Of a stretch of 64,000 nt of DNA, positions 1 to 13,451 are shown in pieces. Every line of letters begins with the position of its first letter. The stretch's first letter is position 1. Origin of the DNA: Nannochloris sp. 'desiccata' (taxonomy: Eukaryota; Chlorophyta; Trebouxiophyceae; Chlorellales; Chlorellaceae); the NCBI GenBank assembly GCA_019044685.2, contig JAGTXX020000017.1, positions 558,001 through 622,000 of the forward strand. Reading direction: 5' to 3'. Made by a program: the position numbers and the translations under genes. The notes under the pieces are model-generated. The model worked only from the letters and a program-made list of their open reading frames with translations, searched no databases and was not told the DNA's origin.

Positions 1-3000
1 CCGTACTTGGCAGCAGCTTCCGCATGGCCATAATCTACCTTGAATACACGAGGGTAATATGGCCAAGGATTGTTTGCTCCACGAGTCTCCGGAGGTTGAC
101 TTAACAACTCCAAATTGACGATGGAGGTCGCACCGTGGCGGAGAGAAGTTCCAATGCAATCAGTGCCAGTATCACCGCCACCGATGACGATAACTTTCTT
201 CCCTTCAGCAGAGATGTATTTCCCATCAGCAAGGTTGGAATCAAGTAAAGATTTCGTATTAGCATGCAAAAACTCCATTGCAAAGTGAACTCCCTTTAAG
301 CCACGACCTTCAATAGGCAAGTCGCGAGGCTTTGTTGCACCAGCAGCGAGAACAACTGCATCAGTGGCAGCACGAATAGATTTGATATCTACGCCTTTAC
401 CAACGTGGGCTTCAGTAACAAAGGTAACTCCTTCCTCAGCCATCAAATTGACACGACGTTGAACAACATCAACTTTATCGGTTTTCATATTAGGCACTCC
501 GTACATCATTAAGCCACCAGGACGGTCGGAACGTTCATATACAGTGACGGTGTGTCCAGCTTTGTTAAGCTGATCAGCTACAGCCATGCCTGCGGGGCCG
601 CTTCCGATGACAGCAACACGGCGACCTGTGCGAGACATGGGAGGACGAGGAACAATCCATCCTTCGTCAAAGCCTTTGTCGATGATGGAAACTTCCATTG
701 TTTTGATAGTGACAGGATTTTGGTTGATACCCAGCACACAAGAACCTTCACAGGGAGCAGGGCAGACACGGCCGGTAAATTCAGGGAAATTATTCGTTTC
801 CAAAAGACGGTCCAAAGCTTCACGCCACCTTCCTTGCCAGACCAGAGTATTCCACTCGGGAATCAAGTTACCAAGAGGGCAACCAGTGGTCCGGTTAAGG
901 CAGTAAGGGGTTCCGCAATCCATGCAACGAGCACTTTGTGTGTTGAGTAAATCTGCTTGCTCGGCCTTGGGTAAATGAGCATGCACCTCGCCCCAGTCTT
1001 CCATGCGTTCCTCAACAGGGCGATAGGGCATAGGAGAACGTTCATAAGACACAAATCCACGATTCTTTTGTGCAGTACCATCAGGAAGAACAGTAGGACG
1101 ACCAGCTTCCCAAACAGCGGGCCAACCGCCGACAGGCTGACCCGCAGAGGCGTTGTGCAGTAACTTTGCAAATTCCTTTTGAGCATCAAGCGTGGGTGCG
1201 GAACCGTTCGCAGCGGCTGCAGTGGTAGCAGCTTCAACTGCTCTGCGAGCAGAAGCAAAGGCAGCAGGTGATTTAGGACCAGGTGGTGCCTTCACTACCT
1301 CCATCGCCAACGACTTGAGTTGTTCAAAGGCATCAACATTAAGATTAACACCAGCAAGGAGATCTTCTTCGTCTTTACGTGCAGCAGCAAGTTTCGCAGC
1401 TTCATCCAACGCACGGCGGTATTCATGAGGGAATACTTTGACAAAACTGCGAACAGAACGACCCCAATCAGCAAGAAGTGACGTTGCCAAAGGGGACTTT
1501 GTATACTGAGCGTGTTTTTCGACCAAAGAGTGAAGTAAAGCCAGATCTGCTTCTTCATCAACAGGGAAAAGATCAGAAGATACGTCCACATTGCACAGTT
1601 TACCTAAACGGCTATCAGGATCATACACAAAAGCAAGACCACCACTCATTCCGGCACCGAAATTTTTTCCAGTTTTACCAAGAATGACCGCAGTTCCACC
1701 AGTCATGTATTCCAAAGCATGGTCACCAACACCTTCAACAACAGCCTGTGCACCAGAATTACGTACACAGAACCTTTCTGCAGCAATTCCACTGAAATAC
1801 GCCTCACCTTTGACGGCTCCATAAAGACAGACATTCCCGACAATAACATTCTCTTCAGGTTTAAAAGTAGCGGTCGCGGGTGGGTAGACAGCAAGAACAC
1901 CACCAGAAAGACCTTTACCAACATAATCATTGGCATCACCTTCAAGTCTGATGGTAATACCAGAGCAAACCCAGGCACCCAGGGACTGACCAGCATGGCC
2001 AGTCAAATTAACTTGTATGGTGTCCCTAGGAAGGCCAGCTTCTCCAAAACGACGACTTACTTCATGAGACAAGGTAGTTCCCACAGCACGATGAGTATTG
2101 ATCACCGGCATGGAGACAGTCACAGGGTGAGGAGCAGTGCTTTGATTAGCAGGAAGGGCATCAGCACAGGCGGCAATTAATTTCTCGTCAAGCCCGGTAT
2201 CAAGGCCATGATCTTGTTTCTCAACGCACGTTTGAGGAGTACCAGGGCGGAGAGATGCAGCAGGGATAAGGACACGGGACAGGTCGATATCTCCCAGTTT
2301 AGGGTTTGATGCGATCACTTCAGGGTCTACTTCAAGCATATCTGCACGACCAACCATCTCGTTGATTGTACGGAATCCCATCGTTGCCATGAGCTCACGC
2401 ATTTCTTCAGCTACAAGCCAAAGGAAATTGATGACGTGTTCAGGTTGACCAGCAAATTTGGCACGGAGGACAGGGTCTTGGGTAGCGATACCAACTGGGC
2501 AGGTATTGGTATGGCATTTACGCATCCTGAGAAGGAGAAAAGAAAAGAAAAAAGGCAAGCAAGGGGGTTAAATTTTATAATAAAAATAAAGTCAATAATA
2601 TTTATTTTAGCCAAAATAAACGTCAATGGTAGCTTCATTTTCTAAAAAATAAAACAGTCAAAAAAACAAGCAACTCACATAATGCATCCCATAGCGATCA
2701 AAGGAGCGGTAGCAAATCCAAATTCTTCAGCGCCCAAAAGTGCAGCAACGGCGATATCTCTGCCAGTCTTCATCTGACCATCAGCCTGCACCACACAACG
2801 CCCACGGAGACCATTCGCTACAAGCGTTTGATGTGTCTCAGCAAGACCAAGCTCCCAAGGCAAACCCGCATTTTTAATAGAAGTCCACTTGGCGGCACCT
2901 GTACCACCATCATGTCCAGAAATCAAAACATGGTCAGCATGGCCCTTGACCACACCTGACGCGACAACACCGACACCATTCTCACTCACAAGCTTGACAG

Positions 3001-6000
3001 AGACACGGGCCGTAGGGTTGGAACTCTTCAAATCGTAAATAAGCTGGGCAAGATCTTCGATAGAGTAAATATCGTGATGGGGTGGCGGGGAAATAAGACC
3101 AACACCAGGAGTTGAGTTTCTCGTCTTTGCAATGTCACCTTGCACCTTACCACCAGGCAATTCACCACCTTCACCGGGCTTTGCACCTTGAGAGACTTTA
3201 ATTTGCAGCTCATCTGCGTTGGTCAAATAGTGGGCAGTCACACCGAAACGACCAGAAGCGATTTGTTTGATTGAAGATCTCATCGGGTTATTCGTGCCAT
3301 CAGCATTGGGTACTAAACGAGCTGGATTCTCACCACCTTCTCCGGTATTTGACTTGCCACCGAGAGTATTCATAGCGATAGCAAGAGTGGTATGTGCTTC
3401 CAAAGAGATAGATCCATAAGACATGGCACCAGTAACGAATCTTTTGCAAATCTCAGCAGCGGATTCGACTTCTTCGATAGGGACAGATCCACTATCAGCT
3501 TGCTTAAAGCGCAGCATACCACGTAAATTGATTCGCTTATTTAACTCTTGAGTAATGGCAGCGTATTCCTTGTAGGCAGCGGTACTTCCAGTACGGGAAG
3601 CTTCCTGCAGCTTTGCCATTGCAATGGGATCGTTCAAATGTACTTCATGGTTTGGTGTAGATCTGAAATGGAAATCACCAGGATCAGATAATACATGGTT
3701 ATCCACAGCACCAACCAAGCCATAACCTTGATGATGTAAAGCCAACTGATCAGCAGCAATACGGGCAAAGCCAACACCACCAACACGGGAGGCGGTACCG
3801 GCAAAGCAAGATCGAATAACGTCAGGGCTCACACCAAGAGCCTCGAAAATTTGAGACCCCTTGTAACTGGCGACAGTGGAGATACCCATCTTGGCCATAA
3901 CTTTAACAACGCCATCAGTGGAAGCTTTAATGTAACTCTTTAAAATTTCCTCACGGGATAATTTTGCTGGGATCAGACCGTCTTCTTGCAAAGCGGTCAC
4001 AGTTTCCATAGCAAGGTAAGGGCAGATGGCATCAACACCGTATCCAATAAGCAAACAGTAATGATGTACTTCACGAGCTTCAGCAGTTTCCAAAAGCAAA
4101 CCAACGCGAGAACGTTTTTGAAGCTCTACCAAGTAGTGGTGCACTCGACCGACAGACATCAAAGAGGGCACTGTCACACGATCTGGACCAGCAGCACGAT
4201 CAGAAAGAACCAAGAAATCAAACCCATCATCAATAGCTTGAGCACATTCACTGCAAATACGATCTAAAGCACGAACAAGGCCATCTTGACCTTCAGAAAC
4301 AGGCCACGTAATATCAATTGTTTTAGAGACCCAACCTCGATAACTCATTTCTTTAATTGCTTCCATCTCTTCTGGCTTTAACAAAGGGTGAGGGAGATCC
4401 AAACGACGTGCTTGCTCTTGTACTGTCTGAGTCACGTCGCCTTCAGGGCCGACCATGCAACGCATTGAGGTGACTAACTTTTCACGGAGAGGGTCAATGG
4501 CCGGGTTGGTGACCTGAGCGAAAAGTTGTTTGAAATATTCAAACATGAGTTTAGGACGTTGACTAATGGCAGCAAGAGGTGCGTCGTTACCCATAGATCC
4601 CAAAGGATCAGCGCCAGCTTTGGCCATGGGAAGTAAAAGCTTCTCGACTGTCTCGACAGTGTAGCCAAAGGCCCGAAGAGGGGCAAGGAGACGCTGTAAA
4701 CCAACAGGAGCATTAATAGGAGAATGCCCATTGCCATTACCATTACTAGCAGCAGCAGTAGCTGCAGGAGCAGAGGACGCGCCCAAAATAGCAGGCACGC
4801 TGAGCACGCTTTTTGGAACGCTTTCCAAAATATCTTTTAGCTGGACAATCTCTTCCTCAAGCCAGTCTCCATAAGGCCTTGCAGTAGCATATTTCTTCTT
4901 CATATCAGCGTCATTAATGACCGCATGAGCATCGAAGTCTACCAAGAAAATATTACCAGGCATCAATCTTCCTTTCTTTTCAACATCAGCAGGATCGACA
5001 TCAACAACACCAACTTCAGATGCCATAATAATACGGCCACTCTTGGTGATGTAATATCTACCGGGACGAAGACCATTACGATCTAGAGTAGCACCAATGA
5101 AACGACCATCAGTGAAAGACACTAAAGCGGGACCATCCCAAGGCTCCATAATAGCAGAATGGAACTTATAAAAATCCTTCTTCTCTCTGCTCATCAAAGC
5201 ATCATTCTGCCAGGCTTCAGGAATCATCATCATGGTCGCTTCAGGTAAATCACGGCCAGAACGGACCAATAACTCTAAAACGGAGTCAAAGGCTCCGGAA
5301 TCAGATTGCGCCTTGGGAACAATGGGCAACAATTTTTGAAGGGTACGTTCAGAAAGGCCCATTTCTTCACATTTCATGACACCTTGACGTGCTTTCATCC
5401 AATTAACATTACCGCGTAAGGTATTAATCTCACCATTGTGGCCTAGCATGCGCATAGGCTGAGCACGGTGCCAGGCAGGGAAAGTATTTGTCGAGAAACG
5501 GGAGTGAACCAAGGCCATATAAGAGGTAAACCGATCAGACTTCAAGTCAGGGTAGTAGGTGGATACCTGCTCAGGAGTAAGCTGCCCTTTATAGACGATA
5601 GTACGGGAAGAAAGAGAGCACACGTATGCATCATCGTCAGTCAGACCGGTAATACGCCAGCGTTGTTCCAACAATTTACGCAAAATATACATCTGTTGCT
5701 CAGTACCAGCTTTAATAGCGGAATCAGTGGTAGCACGGGTGACAAAGAACTGTTCGACTTTAGGCTCAGTCTTGATGGCAGACTCACCGAGGTCTGAGTT
5801 CTTGGTAGGAACAGAGCGCCAGCCAAGAATAGTGTGGCCTTGATTAGCAGCGACTTGTTCGACACAGAGTTTAGCTTGTTCGTATTTCTTGGGATCGTTG
5901 GGAAGGAACGTCATACCGATAGCATAGTCACCCTGTTATAGTGCAGACAAAATAATATTGGGTTAGAAAGTCTAAAAGGAGGGGTAAAAAAAATTAGCAG

Positions 6001-6824
6001 TGGAGTATTTCTTTTATAATATTGATCAACCTACCTTGGGAGGCAATTTGAAACCAGAGTCTCGTTCAACAACTTCAGAGAAGAAGAGGTGAGGAATAGC
6101 TACAAGAATACCTGCACCATCACCGGTGTTTGTTTCACAACCACAAGCACCACGGTGAGTCATTCTTACCAGCATCTCCAATGCATCAGAGACAGTTTTT
6201 CTAGAAGGCTCTTTGGACAGGTCAGCGATGAAACCCACTCCACAAGCATCCTTATCGTTCTCGGGATTGAACTGCAGTAAGAATAAGGGGGAGTATAGTT
6301 GGTTATTTAATCAGAGAGTTCAGTATTTTAAAAAGGAGCGGAGTTAAATCGAGGTGCATGGAGGTTGAGAAGGGTAACTTACCAAGCCCTTGGCTTCTGG
6401 GATGTCGGAGTGCTTGCTAAAGACCTGCATGATATTGGGTATATGGTTAATTTGGAAATAGTTGGCAGATGAAGTAGGTTACCTCAGCTTCTTCATTGTA
6501 ATCATGTTTTCATGCTTTTAGCCTTGGCGGCTAAAACCCAAATTGAAATCGGCCCGTATGCGCCCCATGTATCGTATTTTAGTTACTTACTTGTAAGGCA
6601 CCGCGTCTGAAGCGGGGTAACGTGCATGGTTGGGCGGCGGCCGTAAAGCTATGATGGCGCAATCCAAGGGCTTTGCGAAGTCCAACGTACTGGGTGCGCA
6701 AACCCAAACTGCTCGAGCCTAGATGGGGCGCTACCGATCTAAAAGCAGGGCGATAAGCCGGCAGGCTGCTGGCCTGCGGCCTGTAAACCCCAACTGGCAT
6801 CAAGATTTCGATCCTTTCTGCCAA
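1..6824 (-). CDS. NADH-dependent glutamate synthase (GOGAT), fused alpha and beta parts, 3' end outside window
   Basis: Makes glutamate from glutamine and 2-oxoglutarate using NADH. Inferred exons: 6591-6800 (ATG at 6800; the frame is open to 6824), 6383-6424, 6035-6271, 2679-5932 and <1-2526, with all phases matching. Residues 1 to about 84 form an Arg/Ser-rich leader that looks like an organelle presequence. The amidotransferase nucleophile is Cys94 in DACGVGF. The synthase domain follows, with the 3Fe-4S motif [15 protein letters not shown] spanning the 2526/2679 junction. The beta part carries 4Fe-4S cysteines ([11 protein letters not shown]), an FAD motif [10 protein letters not shown] and an NAD motif [10 protein letters not shown]. 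About 100 C-terminal residues lie beyond the left edge. Exon 2 is only 42 nt. Head to head with the iron permease. Family is certain; the exact start and target organelle are less so. Confidence 0.95.
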
Positions 6825-7312
6825 CGCTAAAAGACAGCGTTATATGGCAGGATGAGGAACTTTCTATACTTATTACTATCAATTATATATGAATTGATTG
6901 TTGATGAAGCTTGCCTTGATTGCGCAGTGTTAGCCAGGGGGAGGCCCTCCGAGGGGGGCCGCAACATTTGTCACATTTTTTTTTTGGACCCACTTCAAGT
7001 TTGATTTCGCGAATCCTGCTCCGATCGGAAAGAGATTTGCTGCTTTTCATCTGTTACGTTAATAGATGCTTTTACATATATTTATACAAGATGGACAAAT
7101 TTCATTGCTTTCATTTGCACTTGAATATTCTGAAACACGATGAGAGTACGCCAAACACGCAGCGAGCAGTGGCTTCTACTTTAATGTATGAGCCGCAGTA
7201 ACTTTCTACGACTACTTCTCAAACTTTGCTTTATCTTCTCTGCCTTTTCCCTTCGACCAGGCTTGAACTTCCTGCAAATTGATTGCCACCAACGGCGGTC
7301 ACGCCGGTCAAG
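6825..7312. promoter_or_regulatory. divergent promoter region between GOGAT and the iron permease
   Basis: No supported coding sequence. Holds a GC-rich imperfect inverted repeat (ggccctc/gagggggggcc-like) around 6942-6960 followed by a T run at about 6977. Presumed to carry the promoters and 5' UTRs of both flanking genes. Confidence 0.35.
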
Positions 7313-9439
7313 ATGGTCTGGAATGATATATGCGCTCTAGGGCGACGTGAAGGCGTCGCAGAAGCTGCAGACCCACAGGCGGTTGGAAGTTGTGTCGAGC
7401 TGTGGACGAGGGATTGCCGCAAGCATACCGCTGATATTGAATTGGTCCCTCTAAACCACGACTCCATGACTGAGAGGCTTGTGGGTACCATATACAGTGT
7501 AGAGAAAAAAGAAGCCGCCGCCGGCCGTGCTCTGGATCAAGCAGTCGACGTCGCAGGCTCTCGCTTGTTTTTCGGCGGCGTTCTGGCAGCCATCACAGGG
7601 TGGGCAATCGCCGGTGCAGTGACAGGAGGCCCCGACCTTTGGCAGATCATCCTTCAGGATGCCTCCTCAATCCAGGTGTGTAAAGTAAAATATGTTTGTA
7701 GTGTATGCATCTTGTGTGAAGTGATTTAACCATCTTTATACTTCGCCATTTCCTTTCCTCCTCTTTGACCCCTTTTCCTTGCATAATCACGCAGTGCTAC
7801 ATTTCCGACATGATCCTTATGCGGCAGCAAATGAACGATTTCCGAGAGCATCTTCGCATCATTGCCCTCCTTCGCTCACGTTCGTACACAATCACAAAGT
7901 GCTTCCGCCTCTTGATTGAGCAAGAGCGCTTGGAGACCGCTGCCAGGGCCCTGCACAGCGAGCGCAGCTTAAACATCGCCAAGCTCTCAAGCGCAGAGCT
8001 GGCTCGGCTATCCTCACGTGGCCATTCTCACATGGCCATACAGACATCAACAAATTTAAAAAGCAGCGACAGCTTCCAAGTTACCTGGAAGACAAAACCA
8101 GCCGTATTTCACGATCTCGAGGGGGCTGCAAGAGAGCTCGATGCTATTGGCGATGCCATTTCACTAGCTCCAGAGGACTTTATTGACAGGGTTATCGTGA
8201 TTACTGCAGATGTGATGGGCAGCATTTGGATGCTTATTGCCTTTGTCATCGGAATGGTGGTTTGGATCGCGTTAGGCCCAAAGTACGTGAATAGGAGAGA
8301 GTGGGCTTTCGGTTTCCAATTACTCTACTCGTTGTTCTTTCATGGTCGACGGGGTTTCGCCTAAAAAGAAAAATAAATAAAAACTTTTTTTCTCCCATTT
8401 CCCGATTTTGCAGGTATAATTTTTCCAACAACTGGCAGCTTTGGTTAAACACGTGCACAGCTCTCCAGCAGACTTTGTCTACCTCTCTCCTGACACTCGC
8501 ACGGAACCGCCATACAAATTTCATTGAGAGGTGTATGTGCGCCATATTCCGCCAGGACTGTGAGGTGGAATACCGCGCTAGGACGCTCATTGGGTATGAT
8601 GGCCCTAATGAGGTTGTGAAGATCGAGTGGGCAGCTGAGCATCGGTTTGAAAGGAGTTTGGACTGGTAAGTGACACCCTCATGGCGTTGCCTCCTATGAG
8701 CACCCTGCTACGTGGGGCCTCCTGGATGCTAGTGTCTGCTCCTAGAGTATTTTTCTAACTTTTGATTTTGTGTCTACTCCCTCGCAGGTATGCATCGTTC
8801 ATTGGGTCTGGGTACGCCGCCCTGATCTCGCTCGTCTTGTTTGTTGTTTGGTTGGCTATCGGTCATCTGATGAGCTGGGGCGATAATTGGTGGCTTATTG
8901 TAGGGACGTGGACTGGAGTGGTCGGTACTTTCAATGCAGCTGTCTTGCGGTACAATTTGTACCGCCAGGAAGAGAAAGCCGAAGCGGAGTATGATATCTT
9001 GATCGAGCAAGACAAGGCCATCTTCAAGGAGTTGGGCCTCCCATGCACTAATCAGGTGATCGATTTGAAGCCGAATCTAATGACCCGACTCAGTACATTC
9101 ACAAGCTGGGTATGTGCTACGCCCTGGGCAGTGCTGGCCACCCTGTGCCTCATCCTTGGCCTCCTAATTGGTGCCACCGTGGTGCTATGGAACGAGACGG
9201 CGCAACTTCTTGTGAACAGCGTAACGATGATTGTTGAATCTTTCTTCTTGATTGTACTGATCGATGCGCACAATGTCCAAGCTACGCAACACCGAGTACG
9301 CCTGCACGACCTGCTCATGCGCCGTCTGCAGCTGCTCGTTATACACAGGAGGGTTGAGATGGACGAAGTGTCCAGCATGGACAGCTTTCAACCCTCGGAA
9401 AGCGATAGCCTTCTGATAGACAAAACTATGCTCAGTTGA
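7313..9439 (+). CDS. Low-affinity iron/divalent metal permease, FET4 family
   Basis: Predicted plasma-membrane Fe(II)/divalent metal transporter. Exons 7313-7675, 7795-8282, 8414-8665 and 8788-9439 join in frame to 584 aa. Start is the ATG at 7313, because upstream in-frame starts are only TTG. Family hallmarks are a segment SSIQCYISDMILMRQQ (about residues 118-133) after a first hydrophobic pair, SNNWQLWLNTCTALQQ (about 288-303) and a second related block GDNWWLIVGTWTGVVGTFNA. These correspond to the repeated DNWQ and SSIQCY motifs of yeast Fet4. At least six hydrophobic segments are visible, and the C-terminus is acidic and Ser-rich. The family is best known from fungi. The metal transported is inferred from family only. 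Confidence 0.85.
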
Positions 9440-9782
9440 AGACGAAGGCAGTGACCTGCAGCTGTGTTATCTATTCATCTCTGGAGGATCACTAGCTTCT
9501 GGCATAGTTGGCTGCCCAGTGATATCGTGCTCGTACCTTTGAAAGAAATATTATTTTCTTTGTCTTTGACATATTTTAGGGAAGAGGTTTTGCATGCGCT
9601 GGAAATCAGTCGCTACTTATTTAATTAATTAGACAGTTTAAGGTAAATGTCCAAGTGATTGTAGTGAAAGTGAGATGAGTGGTGTTGAGAAGAGGCAACT
9701 TACCGACCTCTAGATACCTTTTTAACAGATTCTTCTACTTTACACAAATTACATATTAATACAGGGCAAATGAATGGTTTCT
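9440..9782. other. intergenic, convergent 3' regions
   Basis: Spacer between the stop codons of the permease (plus) and the trefoil protein (minus). AT-rich, with poly(A)-signal-like runs; no ORF or structure seen. Confidence 0.6.
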
Positions 9783-12421
9783 CTATTTCATCAAGACACT
9801 CAATATTCTGAATACACCAAGAAACAATATGCCATTCTTGGCCACTTGAAGACTATTAGAGATGGCGTCGGGATGACCACCGCCAGCACGGTGCCGTCTC
9901 CGAATGCCTCCAAATTGCCTTCTGCTCATTGCTTCAAGGAATTTGTGGTGGCGAGGGTTGATTTCTGGATCTAGGGGAAGTAGTAATCCGCTAGAACCTT
10001 GGCATGCCGTACATGCATAGCTCTGCAATCAGAAAAATAGAGAAAAAAACGAAGGACTAAATCAACATCTTTGTGACGGGAGAGAGAGAAAGGGGGGAGA
10101 GAGACAGAATATATTTAATTTCGTACCTCTGCTACTTCTTCAGGCAACATATCTGCATCCACATCTTCTATGACCAAATCTTTAGACCATTCAGGCGCGT
10201 TTCCATGCACTGCAGCTTTGCTTAGATGCTGAAAACTTAACTTTGCAGCAGCAGGCGGTGCCGTCAGTAAGGCTAATTTTTTCACAACTTGATGTTTAAT
10301 CTCATCAGGAAGCGACTCTGCAGAGGCAATTAGATCTTCAGGATGCATACAATCTAAACTTTTGGGCGATTGCGGGTTTAAAGTACAGCAAAAATCGCCG
10401 AGAGCTGCAGCACACAAGGTGTGGCATGATTGTTCTTGCATGGTTGCCGCGGAACGGACATCCCAGCCTGAAGGTTGGGTTTGCGTTTTACGCAGGTCAG
10501 CAAGCCACGTTGGCTCTTTTGTCTTCGTGCTGCTGTTCCCCTGTAAATGAAATAATGTAGATTCACTAGCACAGCGTCTTCCACGCATGCTAGGGATTGC
10601 TCGAGTAAGCTTTCCTCCTATATCATGATTTTCATCGCCGCTGCCGTCGCCGATGTCCTCATCGCTCGTTTCTTTGTTTCTGTCTTCAGACGCCGCCTGT
10701 TCTAAGATACCAGGAAGAGTAGATGGACTTGTAGATAGGATAGAAAAAGAACCAGCAACTGCTGGCGTTTTCATAATTGCTTGGCAACTATTACTACGTC
10801 TCATGGTTGATGATTGCTGCTGCTGTGCGTCCTCCTCCTCGTTGAAAGCCGGCAGCCGCAACAGCGGTTGTGCTGAGCTTTGCAGTACAGCTTCCCTATC
10901 AGCTAATGCAAACAATTCCCAGCGAGAAGGCTGAGATTTACGATAGCAGGTGCCAATTCTTCCATCTGGAAGAGCTGTTAAGCATAGCTGTTTGCCATCT
11001 AATCGGAAAACTGTTTTAATTGTGAAACCGGCAAGGTGCTGACCTGAAGACGCCAATGCTCCCGATTTTTCTCTCTGCTCAGTTTTAACTACCTTCTGAG
11101 AGCTTTCAAAAGGCGAATCGCCTAAATCAGAGCGTTCTCTACTTTCAACCTTTGTCCATCCTAGCTCTATATTAAATAAAATCCTTGAATCTGGGAACAA
11201 AGGCTCATTTCCATCAAGTTTTAGGGCACCTGCCTCAGTGACGTACAGCAATTTATTAGTACCAGTGTTTTTAATGGAATAAGTAGAGTCTCCATGGTGT
11301 TCAAATTGCCAAGACTGAGCGTTAAGTTGTCTATTGGGACCGCCAGCCCCTCCAGAGAAAGAACATGAAGAAAAGGAAGCAGCAGTGAGGGTGCCAGTGT
11401 CGGAGGAAGATCCGATCAGCTGTCCATGAGCAGTTATAATAAAACAAGGGCTAGAAGCGAGTTCTATAATAAGTTTAGTAGGTCTTTCACCCAAAATACA
11501 TTTCACAGAAGGCCAGCGACATACAACGCCAGACTCTACAGTCTTTTCTTCATCAGTATTAATACAGGTGTTTGTACATGTGGACGGGGCAGCGGCAGGA
11601 TTTGTTGTTTTGTCTTGCTGGGTAAGCACTATTTCATTGTATTTAAATAAATGGAGCTTAAAATCTTCACGTCCAGTGCACGCATGTTGCGGCTGCATGA
11701 TAAGTTGGGATGTAGATGGCTCTAAAGAAGCTAGATGGGTGGCATTTGAGTTCCACAGACTACAGCGCCCAATTGCAGCAGCTCCGTGGGAAGTTGCCGG
11801 TGCGACCCTTCCTCCGAGATTAATTATAAGCTCTTCAGAGCAGCAAGCGACTTCAGCATTTGCAGCTAATTTTCCTGTGGCTGTAGAAATGTATAGACCG
11901 TCTTGTTGTGTTATTAAGTGACAGCGGATAGGCCAGGAGAGGAGGGAATGTGGAGGGGCAGCGACATCGACTATAGTGAAAAGTTTGAGGGCCTTGTCTT
12001 GTCTTAAAGGGCCTCGCAGGGCAGTTAAGTCGCCTGAAGACCGATGACTTGTGAGGAATGCACCCGTTGGCAGCCTAAAAGCTACGCCTGCAGATTTGAA
12101 ATTTTAAAAGTAGAGAGTTTTGAGCAATCATGTGATCGAGCAATGCAGTTGTGAAAGGAAGATGAGAAGGCACGCACATTTCCCCAGGTCGGTAAAAAAC
12201 TCTAATGCAGCAGGATGCGGCCCTAGTACGAGTTTATCAGCCTCCAAGGAGATCCAATTCTGACTAAAAAGATGCCTGAAAGCAAAGCAGTTGCTCCGAC
12301 CCACCAACGTGCAGAGCATGAATGAGTCACCCTCGCTACCAAAAACAAGCATTCCGGTATCTTTACTTTGCAGATATCTGCCTCTGTGGTCCTGAATGAG
12401 GACCAGGGTGTGCGTATTCAT
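9783..12421 (-). CDS. Fascin-like beta-trefoil repeat protein of unknown function
   Basis: Exons 12178-12421, 10127-12087 and 9783-10022 join in phase to 814 aa, with ATG at 12421. The first ~450 residues contain several repeats of the type seen in fascin/actin-crosslinking beta-trefoils, for example HRGRYLQSKDTGMLVFG, GAFLTSHRSSGDLTA, DGLYISTATGKLAA and NKLLYVTEAGALKLDG, each a short hydrophobic strand ending in a polar turn. A second part (about 520-640) is Ser/Gln/Glu-rich and likely disordered. The C-terminal exon adds a Cys pair (YACTACQG) and a basic stretch IRRRHRAGGGH. I do not recognise an orthologue. Actin bundling is possible from fold alone, but FRG1-like or other trefoil roles are equally possible. 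Confidence 0.75.
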
Positions 12422-12702
12422 CGAGCCAGAATGTTGTGGATTCAAAATAGCAGTACACGCTTTGTTGGAGTATCAGGGATTATTGTGCATGTTGGCTATA
12501 TTGATAAATCATTGTAGAGTATTTATACTTTCAAATATTTGGAAAAATTGTGGAATTTGGAGAGGCAATGCTACTTTGACCTAGTTTTGCGTTTGAATTG
12601 CGCCCAACGATGGCCAAAGTTGTCTCCAAAGTTTGAACCTTTCAGATCCCGTCAACAAAAGGAAATGCTTTGAAAATAATCAAAAGATCTCAAAAATGCT
12701 CG

Positions 12703-13451
12703 ATGGCGTCAAAAGGGAAAAAGGGGAGAACTAAGAATGATCCAGCCGATGAAGAGATTAGATATTCGGGACAAGCTTTAGAAATCGTAAGCTCGTTGAT
12801 TGATTGATCAATACACTAGGATGGTGTCCATGTATCTCTTTAGCTGAATAACCTTTTGTTCCACTGTTATTTCCAGGCAGCGGGATGGCTCGGTATAAAA
12901 GACGTTGAGGCGGAGCTAAAGCACGAGGATAGCAAGCAGAAATTATATGGTGGAAATACTGTTCGGCCATTTAATAAACATATGGGTCTAGGATCGAAAG
13001 CTCCATCAAAACATCAGGTGATAAAAATCACGTACAACCCCTTACGTAGAAGTATCTATTAATTCCTTCTCCTCAACCACCTCTTGCCTTCTTATTGCTT
13101 ATCAATGATGCCTTTCCTTTCTGAAAATTACAGACAGGAGTTGCTGGAGTAGAACAGAGGCTCGGTCGGAAAGTGCTCATGTCCTCTAAAAGTAGAACAG
13201 GGTTAGGGAAAGAGGAGCTGAATGCTACAAACAGTCGATTTTGGAACAGTGGTGGTGGCAATAAAAATAGCAATAGTGCTCAAATTAAAGTCGATAAAGA
13301 GGGTAGCAGCGATGAAAGTGAAGGTAGAGGCACGGCAATAGGTAAAGGGAAGAAGAGAAACAATATAGGATCCATGCATGCGGATTTATTAGCCAGCGGA
13401 CGGTCGAAAAAGCGGACAAAGAACCGCGGCGGTGGTGGTGGAAGTGGATGA
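12703..13451 (+). CDS. Small basic protein, probably nuclear, function unknown
   Basis: Exons 12703-12786, 12877-13017 and 13134-13451 join in frame to 180 aa with strong GT-AG borders. The N-terminal 95 residues look conserved in character (SGQALEIAAGWLGIKDVE, then GVEQRLGRKVLMSSKSRTG). The rest is low-complexity and Ser/Gly/Lys-rich, with nuclear-localisation-like runs (GKGKKRNN, SGRSKKRTKNR) and a Gly-rich end. It starts 281 bp from the divergent trefoil gene. No function assigned; ribosome biogenesis or nucleolar location is only a guess from composition. An upstream ATG at 12696 is out of frame and closes quickly. Confidence 0.65.

Noticed and set aside
6825..7312. possible small gene in the GOGAT/permease spacer
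   Set aside because: Frames begin at GTG/TTG and code for low-complexity peptides; the spacer fits a divergent promoter.
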